Assembly (NCBI RefSeq): GCF_946479605.1
Contig: NZ_CAMLGT010000248.1
Span: 1 to 5,580 of the forward strand
Source: an uncultured Lacibacter sp.
GTDB taxonomy: Bacteria > Bacteroidota > Bacteroidia > Chitinophagales > Chitinophagaceae
Reading direction: 5' to 3'
Length of the DNA stretch: 5,580 nt
Part shown: positions 1-5,496 of the stretch, piece after piece
Position numbering within the stretch: the stretch's first letter is position 1
Layout: each line of letters begins with the position of its first letter
Program-made: the position numbers and the translations under genes
The notes under the pieces: model-generated
The model's database searches: none
Seen by the model: only the letters and a program-made list of their open reading frames with translations
What the model was told of the DNA's origin: nothing

Positions 1-1
1 C

Positions 2-847
2 AGGGTCACCACGAAGGCGGATATTGTAAAGGTTACAAAAATGCCTGTGATCGGTGAGCTGGGACATAACGATAAGGGACAAACGATGGTGGTTGTGAAG
101 AACAGCCGTACGATCCTTGCGGAACAGTTCCGGATCATCCGTTCGAACCTGCAGCCTGTTTTGAAGAAGGACCGTACCCCGGTTATTCTTGTTACTTCTT
201 CTTTCAGTGGAGAGGGTAAATCCTTTGCCGCCACCAATCTTGCTGCTTCCATTGCTTTAACCGGTAAGCGAACCGTTATCCTTGAGTTTGACTTACGTAA
301 ACCGAAGGTGGTGAGCGGACTTGGTTTGCAAAGGGCCTTTGGTATCACTCATTTTGTGATCGGAAAAATCGGGCTGGAAGAATTGCCAATCAAGGTACCG
401 GATACAGACACCCTGTTTGTGATCGCCTGCGGACCTACGCCTCCTAACCCGTCGGAAATGTTGCTTGAGCCCAAAGTGAAAGAGTTATTTGAATTCTGCC
501 GGGATCATTTTGATGCGGTGGTTATTGATACAGCCCCTGTAGGTCTTGTGAGCGATGCGATGACGCTTGCACAGTTTGCCGACACTACTTTGTTTGTCAT
601 CCGTCAACGCTACACATTCAAAAAGCAGTTGCAAATGCTGGAAGATCTTTACCAACAGAAGAAATTTCCTGCGGTGAGTATGCTTGTGAATGATATTAAG
701 GTAGAAGGCTATAACAGTTATTATGGTTATGGTGGCTATGGTTATGGCTATGGCTATGGTTATGGCTATGGTTATGGTTACTATGATACCGATCCGTCGA
801 AAAACAAATGGTACAATAAGGTGTTGCAGTTTATCGGGATCAAGTAG
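2..847 (+). CDS. Wzc-like polysaccharide co-polymerase / BY-type tyrosine autokinase, C-terminal part (5' end outside window)
   Basis: This is the cytoplasmic kinase domain of a bacterial tyrosine kinase that controls chain length and export of exopolysaccharide. Numbering from the Met at 41, I see the lead-in PVIGELGH (2-9), the AEQFRIIRSNL helix (27-37), Walker A with GEGKS (57-61), Walker A' EFDLRKPK (82-89) and Walker B VVIDTAP (160-166). A tail with 13 Tyr between residues 224 and 248, plus Y258, is the expected autophosphorylation cluster. The reading frame stays open back to the window edge, and those 13 codons (ending DIVKVTK before the Met) look like the linker that follows the second membrane helix in fused Wzz-kinase proteins. 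The ATG at 41 is therefore probably internal, and the periplasmic Wzz/GNVR part should lie to the left. A stand-alone CapB/YwqD-type kinase starting at 41 is the less likely alternative. The first Asp of the usual DxDxR Walker A' is Glu82. The family call is firm; the exact polymer is unknown. Confidence 0.93.
   Translation, partial: RVTTKADIVKVTKMPVIGELGHNDKGQTMVVVKNSRTILAEQFRIIRSNLQPVLKKDRTPVILVTSSFSGEGKSFAATNLAASIALTGKRTVILEFDLRKPKVVSGLGLQRAFGITHFVIGKIGLEELPIKVPDTDTLFVIACGPTPPNPSEMLLEPKVKELFEFCRDHFDAVVIDTAPVGLVSDAMTLAQFADTTLFVIRQRYTFKKQLQMLEDLYQQKKFPAVSMLVNDIKVEGYNSYYGYGGYGYGYGYGYGYGYGYYDTDPSKNKWYNKVLQFIGIK
725..784 (+). repeat. GGYTAT hexamer tandem repeat coding the Gly-Tyr tail of the kinase
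   Basis: Eight contiguous six-base units GGTTAT/GGCTAT (the last is GGTTAC) run from 734 to 781, preceded by one more unit at 725-730 and a single GGT codon. Each unit encodes Gly-Tyr. Because the unit is six bases, gain or loss of copies by slippage would keep the reading frame and change only the number of tyrosines. The repeat lies inside the kinase gene and is part of its coding sequence. Confidence 0.95.
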
Positions 848-854
848 AGAGGAT

Positions 855-898
855 GGGGTTAGGAATTTGGAATTGGGGATTTGGAATTTGGGGTTGGG
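855..898 (+). repeat. Intergenic GGAATTTGG-type repeat, G-rich
   Basis: Overlapping copies of GGA(A)TTTGG occupy the start of the 140-bp gap between the kinase and asnB: GGAATTTGG at 862-870 and again at 883-891, with the variants GGAATTGGGG (869-878) and GGATTTGG (877-884) between them. Four runs of three or more G (855-858, 875-878, 890-893, 896-898) lie on the + strand. From memory, repeats of this style recur between genes in Bacteroidota; I cannot confirm that here. No reading frame of interest lies in it, and its function is unknown. Confidence 0.6.
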
Positions 899-931
899 AG
901 TTTGTTTTCACTTGTTCTTCCCTATTTTATG

Positions 932-950
932 TTCAGCGTTATTCAGCGTT
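932..950 (+). repeat. Short direct repeat TTCAGCGTT x2 upstream of asnB
   Basis: TTCAGCGTT occurs at 932-940 and 942-950, about 40-55 bases before the asnB start codon. It could be a regulator half-site pair or chance duplication. A weak Bacteroidota-like promoter lies just upstream: TTTG at 901-904, an 18-base spacer, and TATTTTAT at 923-930 against the TAnnTTTG consensus. That match is too poor to call as a separate feature. Confidence 0.35.
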
Positions 951-987
951 TTGGTTCAGGATTTTTTAACAGTGATTTTTTTACCCG

Positions 988-2763
988 ATGTGCCGCATAG
1001 CCGGAATTTTTGATCCATCATTGAAGAACCTTGAAGAGCAGGTGATTGCCATGCGTGATGAAATGCAGCGTGGTGGTCCTGATTCAGCCGGTTTATTTGT
1101 TCATCCGTCGTTGCCGCTGGCACTTGGTCACCGGCGTTTGTCCCTGATCGACCTGAGTGAAGCGGGTCATCAGCCGATGATCGATGCTGAGCTCAAGATC
1201 GTTTTTAATGGTGAGATCTATAACTATCCTGAACTTCGCTCCACACTTCAGCATTACGGGCATACTTTCAAAACGGAAAGTGATACAGAGGTGATATTGA
1301 AAGCGTATCGCCAATGGGGCGTGGACGCATTTGAGTATTTCAATGGCATGTTTGCCCTTGCCCTGCTTGATGAGCGAAAGCAACAATTGGTTTTAGCAAG
1401 GGATCATGCCGGTATCAAGCCTTTGTATTATTATCTCGACCGGCATTGTCTTTATTTCGCCTCAGAGATCAGGGCTTTTTCGACAACTGAAAAAGTATTT
1501 GAAGAAAACCAGAAATGGCGATCCGCCTTTTTAACGTTTGGTCATTTACCCGAGCCGGTCACAACGCTTAAAGATGTTGTGCCGCTAACAAAAGGAACGG
1601 CCCTGGTGATCGATCTCCCTTCCTTAAAAAAGAAAGAGCACCGATTTTTTAAATGGAGTTTTACCGGCCAGATAAAAAATGAACAGGAAGCACTGCAACT
1701 GATGCATGAAACGCTGGAGCAGGCAGTTGAACGTCATCTTATTGCTGATGCACCGATTGGTTTGTTCCTTAGCGGTGGTATTGATTCAAGTTTGCTGACG
1801 CTGATTGCCAGTCATACCAAAAAAGACAACCTGCATACGTTGTCGATCGTGTTCAATGAAAAAGCCTTTTCAGAGGAAAAATACCAGCAACTGATCATTG
1901 ATAAGACAGGTGCCAAACATCAGTCTTTTTTAGTAACAAAAGATATTTTCAATGCGCAATTGACAGATGCCATGCAGGCCATGGACCAGCCAACGCTTGA
2001 TGGTATCAATACTTATTTTATATCGATGTATGCCAAAGCATACGGACTGAAAGCGGTGTTAAGCGGCGTGGGTGCCGATGAGCTTTTCGGGGGCTATCCT
2101 TCTTTTCAGCAGCAAAAGAAAATGAAGTATGTGCAGAAAGTGCCTGACCGTTTGCTGAAAGGACTGCAGCGATTCCCTGATCATCGTGTACGGAAACTGA
2201 GTTATGCAGGTATGCAGAGTACGGCAGCAGAGTACTTAAGTTACCGGGGGATTTTTACACCTGTATCTGTTGCCTCACTGCTTGGTACAACGGAGAAGGA
2301 AATTGAAGAAGACCTGTTTGCACTCAGCGAATATTATCCTGTGAGCACGTTAACAAACGGGAACAGGATCAGCTGGCTGGAAACAAATTTTTATATGCAG
2401 AATCAATTGCTGAAAGATTCTGATTTTATGAGTATGTGGCATGGGCTGGAAATACGTGTGCCTTTTCTTGACAAAGAAGTGATGCTGATGGCTGCAGCCA
2501 TTGATGAAGCCATTAAGTTTAAACCTGTGCCGCCAAAATATGTGCTGGTAAAAGCATTTGAGGATGAGTTACCGGAAGCCATCTGGAAACGCAAAAAGCA
2601 GGGCTTTACTTTCCCGTTTGAAGGTTGGTTAAAAGAGAATGAATTTATTCAACCTTCCAACCGTGCAGAAGAGGAACTGTACCTTCATTTCAAACAGAAA
2701 AAATTATCGTGGGGACGTTACTGGTGTGCGTTGCTGATGAGCAGATTTCAACAGCAGGGTTAA
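988..2763 (+). CDS. asnB: Glutamine-hydrolysing asparagine synthase (AsnB family) of a polysaccharide locus
   Basis: A 591-residue, full-length class II glutamine amidotransferase. The N-terminal Ntn glutaminase domain begins with Cys2, the nucleophile exposed once Met1 is removed, which fixes the start at 988. Other glutaminase motifs are RGGPD (28-32), GHRRLS (47-52), NGEIYN (74-79) and ESDTE (97-101). The C-terminal synthetase domain has the ATP-binding PP-loop SGGIDSS (262-268), SGVGADELFGGY (359-370), DFMSMWHGLEIRVPFLD (479-495) and KRKKQGFTFPF (534-544). All catalytic signatures are present, so an active enzyme moving ammonia from glutamine to an ATP-activated carboxylate is expected. 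AsnB homologues inside surface-polysaccharide loci are often thought to amidate a sugar acid or peptide substituent rather than make free asparagine. The placement between a Wzc-like kinase and a glycosyltransferase supports that here, but the substrate cannot be read from the sequence. RGGPD replaces the commoner HRGPD. No clear ribosome binding site precedes the ATG. Confidence 0.94.
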   Translation: MCRIAGIFDPSLKNLEEQVIAMRDEMQRGGPDSAGLFVHPSLPLALGHRRLSLIDLSEAGHQPMIDAELKIVFNGEIYNYPELRSTLQHYGHTFKTESDTEVILKAYRQWGVDAFEYFNGMFALALLDERKQQLVLARDHAGIKPLYYYLDRHCLYFASEIRAFSTTEKVFEENQKWRSAFLTFGHLPEPVTTLKDVVPLTKGTALVIDLPSLKKKEHRFFKWSFTGQIKNEQEALQLMHETLEQAVERHLIADAPIGLFLSGGIDSSLLTLIASHTKKDNLHTLSIVFNEKAFSEEKYQQLIIDKTGAKHQSFLVTKDIFNAQLTDAMQAMDQPTLDGINTYFISMYAKAYGLKAVLSGVGADELFGGYPSFQQQKKMKYVQKVPDRLLKGLQRFPDHRVRKLSYAGMQSTAAEYLSYRGIFTPVSVASLLGTTEKEIEEDLFALSEYYPVSTLTNGNRISWLETNFYMQNQLLKDSDFMSMWHGLEIRVPFLDKEVMLMAAAIDEAIKFKPVPPKYVLVKAFEDELPEAIWKRKKQGFTFPFEGWLKENEFIQPSNRAEEELYLHFKQKKLSWGRYWCALLMSRFQQQG

Positions 2764-2773
2764 CCCACCCCTG

Positions 2774-2789
2774 CCCCTCCCAGGAGGGG
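2774..2789 (+). repeat. Small GC-rich hairpin between asnB and the glycosyltransferase gene
   Basis: CCCCTCC (2774-2780) and GGAGGGG (2783-2789) are perfect reverse complements separated by CA. Sterically this makes a six-pair stem with a CCAG loop. It starts ten bases after the asnB stop codon. No T-run follows, so it does not fit a classical intrinsic terminator, although it could protect or end the transcript in another way. C-rich/G-rich palindromes of this look are, to my recollection, common between Bacteroidota genes. The rest of the 100-bp gap shows nothing I can name. Confidence 0.55.
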
Positions 2790-2863
2790 AATCTCCTAAG
2801 TGGCATTATCATAAACGAATTGCCTTTCTTTTCAAACAGAAGATTTTTAGTAGTAAGCACTCT

Positions 2864-3973
2864 ATGAACGGACAGCGGATCTTATTTTTAACGCTTACTT
2901 CTTTTTCGCATACAGGTGGTATTGAAAAATTCAACCGTGCTTTTATCAAAGCGTTGAATGATCTTTCTTCCGGTCTTTCGTTGCAGCTTTGTTTTGCCGG
3001 CATGTATGATACATCGGCCGATGAGCAATACACTTCGACACACCCGTATCATTCCTTCAAAGGACGCCGACTGAAATTTGTGTTCTGGTCTATCAGGCAG
3101 GCATTGAAGAATGATGTTGTTGTGCTTGGTCACCTGAACCTTGCCGTGATCGGTGTGATCGCAAAATTATTGTCGCCACGTAAAAAACTGATCGTTATCT
3201 GCCACGGTATTGAAGTGTTTGAACCGGTCAGCGGTTTCAAAAAAAAAGTGCTGGAGCTGGCTGATGAATTGCTTGCTGTGAGTCATTATACCAAACAGCA
3301 ACTGAGCGATCAGCAAGGTATTGCTGCAGAAAAAATAAGCGTCTTCCCGAATACGATCGACCCGTTTTTCCAACTGCCCGTCAGTTTTGCAAAACCGGAT
3401 TATCTAATGAAGCGCTATCAATTAACCGGAAATGAAAAAGTGATCTTTACACTTACCCGGTTGAACAGCCAGGAAGGGTATAAAGGTTATGATACGATCG
3501 TACGATCATTGCCGCAATTATCAGAACAGCATCTTTCCATCAAATATATCCTTGCGGGTAAAGCTGACCCCGTGGAGTTAAAGCGGATGCATGAACTCAT
3601 TGGTTCACTTGGCCTGGAAAAGCATGTGCTGATGCCGGGATTTATTGCCGATGAAGAAGTGACCGATCATTATTTACTTGCCGATGTGTTTGTGATGCCC
3701 AGCAAGGGGGAAGGGTTTGGCATTGTGTACACAGAAGCCATGGCTTGCGGGTTACCTGTGATTGCAGGGAATAAGGATGGGAGTACAGAGGCGTTGCAGT
3801 TTGGCAAACTTGGTTTGCTGGTTGATCCAGATAGCGAAGAAGAGATCAGTGCTGCAGTAGTGAGCGCCATCAACAAGGAAAAGAATCCTTCGAAAGTTCA
3901 ACGTGATATGTTGATGTATTTTTCATTTGAGCAGTTTAAAGAACGGCTAAAAAAGATCATCGAAGCAGCTTAA
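2864..3973 (+). CDS. GT4-family glycosyltransferase (GT-B fold)
   Basis: A 369-residue enzyme expected to transfer a sugar from a nucleotide-sugar donor to a growing lipid-linked oligosaccharide on the cytoplasmic side of the membrane. The N-terminal Rossmann half has the glycine-rich GGIEKFN (18-24) and the acceptor-side ICHG (112-115). The C-terminal donor-binding half has TRLNSQEGYKGYD (198-210, with the R and K that usually contact the diphosphate), MPGF (257-260) and the E-x7-E signature from Glu283 to Glu291 in EGFGIVYTEAMACGLPVI. Length and domain order are normal for GT4. There is no signal peptide or obvious membrane helix. The stop codon shares one base with the next start (TAATG, 3971-3975), so translation with the dehydrogenase gene is probably coupled. 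Donor and acceptor sugars cannot be assigned. The ATG at 2864 is the natural start because the Rossmann strand ILFLTLT follows at once. Confidence 0.92.
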   Translation: MNGQRILFLTLTSFSHTGGIEKFNRAFIKALNDLSSGLSLQLCFAGMYDTSADEQYTSTHPYHSFKGRRLKFVFWSIRQALKNDVVVLGHLNLAVIGVIAKLLSPRKKLIVICHGIEVFEPVSGFKKKVLELADELLAVSHYTKQQLSDQQGIAAEKISVFPNTIDPFFQLPVSFAKPDYLMKRYQLTGNEKVIFTLTRLNSQEGYKGYDTIVRSLPQLSEQHLSIKYILAGKADPVELKRMHELIGSLGLEKHVLMPGFIADEEVTDHYLLADVFVMPSKGEGFGIVYTEAMACGLPVIAGNKDGSTEALQFGKLGLLVDPDSEEEISAAVVSAINKEKNPSKVQRDMLMYFSFEQFKERLKKIIEAA

Positions 3974-4977
3974 TGAAAGCAGTTCGTTTTTTATTGGTTG
4001 GATGCGGAGCAATTGGTGAGCGTCATGCTGCACTTGCTGCCATGAAAGGGGATCTGGTTGCTGTGTGTGATGTTGATGAAAAAAAAGTGAAAGCATTTTC
4101 GGCGAAGTATGCCTGTTATGGTTATACGTTGCTGCAGGATATGCTGCAGAACGAGAAAGCTGATGCTTTGGTTGTTTGTACGCCCAATGGTTTGCATGCA
4201 GCACACAGCATTGCCGGTTTGAAAAGCGGGTTGCATGTGTTGTGTGAAAAGCCAATGGCTATTACCACAGCTGCTGCCAAAAAAATGATCACTTCTGCAG
4301 AGAAGGCCGGGAAGCATTTGCTGATCGTTAAGCAGAACCGTTTTAATCCCCCGGTTGCAGCTGTTAAGTTGCTGCTTGATAAAAAAAAGCTTGGCAAGAT
4401 CTACAGCATTCAGGTCAATTGTTTCTGGAACCGACCTGCCAGGTATTACCGGCAATCTGCATGGAGAGGAACCAAACAACTGGATGGCGGCGTGTTGTTT
4501 ACCCAGTTCAGTCATTTTATTGATCTGCTGTATTGGTTTTTCGGCGAATTAAAAACAGCAACTGGTGTTGTTGACAATCTTGCACACAAACAGATCATTG
4601 AGGTGGAAGATACGGGTGTCTTTTCTTTTGTCACGAAACAGGGTGTTCCGGGTACGTTGCATTACAGCATCAATACTACCAATAAAAATTACGAAGGTTC
4701 TGTTACGATCCTTGCGGAAAAAGCAACGATCAAAATCGGCGGACCTTATTTGAATACGATCGAATACCAGGAGCCTGTGTTGATCGATGTATCGAAACTT
4801 GCGGAAGGTCATCAGGTCAATCAATACAAAGGCTACCAGGGGTCGATGAATAATCATGCAAACGTGTATGATGCGTTTCTGCAGGTGATTGCGGGGAAGC
4901 AGCAGAAGTATGTTTCCGGTGAAGAGGGGATGCAGAGTGTGAAGATGATCGAGCAGTTTTATAAAGCGGCGAGATGA
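3973..4977 (+). CDS. Gfo/Idh/MocA-family NAD(P)-dependent sugar dehydrogenase (possibly WbpB/WlbA-like)
   Basis: A 334-residue, full-length oxidoreductase. The N-terminal Rossmann fold has FLLVGCGAIGERH (6-18), an acidic residue after the second strand (CDVD, 32-35) and CTPNGLH (69-75). The family catalytic motif EKP is at 92-94, with Lys93 as the expected catalytic residue. The C-terminal half carries DGG (171-173) and the downstream SHFID (His181, Asp184), matching the usual D-G...H...D arrangement. FWNRPARYY (151-159) and NNHANVYDAF (293-302) look like the branch of the family found in polysaccharide loci, which includes the UDP-GlcNAc-uronate 3-dehydrogenases. That reaction is only a suggestion: the usual aminotransferase and acetyltransferase partners are not in this window. 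The gene overlaps the glycosyltransferase stop by one base, so the two are almost surely co-transcribed and act on the same polymer. Family call firm, substrate unknown. Confidence 0.92.
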   Translation: MKAVRFLLVGCGAIGERHAALAAMKGDLVAVCDVDEKKVKAFSAKYACYGYTLLQDMLQNEKADALVVCTPNGLHAAHSIAGLKSGLHVLCEKPMAITTAAAKKMITSAEKAGKHLLIVKQNRFNPPVAAVKLLLDKKKLGKIYSIQVNCFWNRPARYYRQSAWRGTKQLDGGVLFTQFSHFIDLLYWFFGELKTATGVVDNLAHKQIIEVEDTGVFSFVTKQGVPGTLHYSINTTNKNYEGSVTILAEKATIKIGGPYLNTIEYQEPVLIDVSKLAEGHQVNQYKGYQGSMNNHANVYDAFLQVIAGKQQKYVSGEEGMQSVKMIEQFYKAAR

Positions 4978-4993
4978 TTTATGAACGATACAG

Positions 4994-5040
4994 GAGAAAT
5001 CTTATACATGAGGATCGTGTTTTTAAGAATAAGATTTCTC
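4994..5040. repeat. 12-bp perfect inverted repeat after the dehydrogenase gene
   Basis: GAGAAATCTTAT (4994-5005) and ATAAGATTTCTC (5029-5040) are exact reverse complements with a 23-base loop. They start 16 bases after the dehydrogenase stop codon. The right arm is also the left box of the REP-like element at 5032-5085, and a third copy (GAGAAATCTTA, 5092-5102) can compete for it. No T-run follows, so this is not a textbook terminator, though it may still mark the 3' end of the operon transcript. Confidence 0.85.
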
Positions 5041-5085
5041 ATTCACAGATTCGTTCCTGCCGAACCCTGTGAATTCGACATGACG
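5032..5085. repeat. REP-like palindromic element 1
   Basis: The left box AGATTTCTC (5032-5040) and right box TCGACATGACG (5075-5085) flank a hairpin. The hairpin has an 8-bp perfect stem, ATTCACAG (5041-5048) with CTGTGAAT (5067-5074), and a 4-bp tip TTCG (5050-5053) with CGAA (5061-5064). The boxes also pair imperfectly with each other (ATTTC 5034-5038 with GACAT 5077-5081, one mismatch). The same two boxes at the same spacing recur at 5436-5488 and 5502-5556 around a different hairpin. Confidence 0.75.
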
Positions 5086-5091
5086 GGTAGA

Positions 5092-5102
5092 GAGAAATCT
5101 TA
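5092..5102. repeat. Inverted copy of the AGATTTCTC box just upstream of the GIY-YIG gene
   Basis: GAGAAATCTTA is an exact 11-base copy of 4994-5004 and the reverse complement of 5030-5040. It ends 14 bases before the GTG start of the nuclease gene. With AGATTTCTC at 5436-5444 it forms inverted ends around that gene. No TCGANATGACG partner box accompanies it in the matching orientation, so it is a lone half-element. Confidence 0.7.
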
Positions 5103-5116
5103 CAGTTAAGAAACGA

Positions 5117-5416
5117 GTGGAAAGAGGCGGCGCAGTTTATATTGTTACAAACAAATCGCACTCCGTTTTATATATAGGTGTTACATCTGATCTGTTTATC
5201 CGCATACAACAACATCGGGAGCATTTTTATAAAAAGAGCTTTTCAGATCGATACAATACGGAGAAGTTAATTTACTATGAGTTGTTTGGATCAATTGAAG
5301 AGGCAATTGTAAGGGAAAAGGAAATAAAAAAATGGAGAAGGGAAAAGAAAGAGGCTTTGATTAAATCAATGAACCCTGAATGGAATGACTTATGGGAACA
5401 AGTAAAAGAGTGGTGA
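5117..5416 (+). CDS. Small GIY-YIG nuclease-family protein
   Basis: A 99-residue protein that is almost entirely one GIY-YIG domain. The GIY strand reads VYI (7-9), YIG is at 19-21, followed by the catalytic-type Arg29 (DLFIRIQQH) and His33. The tyrosine-containing LIYYE segment is at 51-55 and the metal-binding-type Glu67 is in the helix REKEIKKW (66-73). The C-terminus has the NPEW motif (86-89) typical of this stand-alone subfamily. All key residues are present, so DNA-cleaving ability is plausible. It is far too short to be UvrC and carries no extra DNA-binding domain. The start is GTG at 5117; no ATG lies between it and the in-frame stop at 5081-5083, and family members I recall begin with a similar ERGG segment. 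It is separated from the sugar operon by 139 bp of palindromic repeats and flanked by REP-like boxes on both sides. That suggests it belongs to the repeat cluster, not to polysaccharide synthesis. Its biological role is not established. Confidence 0.9.
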   Translation: MERGGAVYIVTNKSHSVLYIGVTSDLFIRIQQHREHFYKKSFSDRYNTEKLIYYELFGSIEEAIVREKEIKKWRREKKEALIKSMNPEWNDLWEQVKEW

Positions 5417-5430
5417 TGCAGGTTTCAGAA

Positions 5431-5496
5431 GTGGCAGATTTCTCACCCTTGGGTCCGCTGCTACGCAGCCCGAGTGCTCGAAATGACGTTTGGTGA
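5431..5496. repeat. Tandem repeat unit 1 (66 bp), containing REP-like element 2
   Basis: The unit begins GTGGCAGATTTCTCAC and ends with ATGACGTTTGGTGA. Within it, AGATTTCTC (5436-5444) and TCGAAATGACG (5478-5488) flank a hairpin with tip stem GCTGC (5457-5461) / GCAGC (5465-5469) and loop TAC. ATTTC (5438-5442) pairs with GAAAT (5480-5484) at the base. It begins 14 bases after the nuclease stop codon and is non-coding. Confidence 0.85.

Noticed and set aside
901..930. Bacteroidota-type promoter (TTTG, 18-base gap, TATTTTAT) before asnB
   Set aside because: The -7 element matches TAnnTTTG poorly and such matches are frequent in AT-rich gaps, so I mention it only as a weak possibility.
723..1013. 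Open frame with a Met-Val/Met-Ala repeat overlapping the kinase tail
   Set aside because: It is the shifted reading of the GGYTAT repeat and of the intergenic DNA, with no domain and low-complexity sequence.
3991..4515. 174-codon open frame on the - strand inside the dehydrogenase gene
   Set aside because: It lies antisense to a gene with clear catalytic motifs and its translation shows no recognisable domain.
4549..4857. 102-codon open frame on the - strand inside the dehydrogenase gene
   Set aside because: Antisense shadow of the C-terminal half of the dehydrogenase; no motif seen.
4994..5040. Inverted repeat as an intrinsic terminator of the sugar operon
   Set aside because: The stem is perfect but AT-rich, the loop is 23 bases and no T-run follows the right arm. 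It may still stop transcripts, but the classical signature is absent.
5117..5416. Fragment of uvrC
   Set aside because: The protein is complete by itself, with the NPEW-type ending of stand-alone GIY-YIG proteins and no remnant of the other UvrC domains downstream.
5092..5444. GIY-YIG gene with inverted ends as an insertion sequence
   Set aside because: No transposase is encoded, the inverted boxes are only nine bases, and I see no target-site duplication just outside them.
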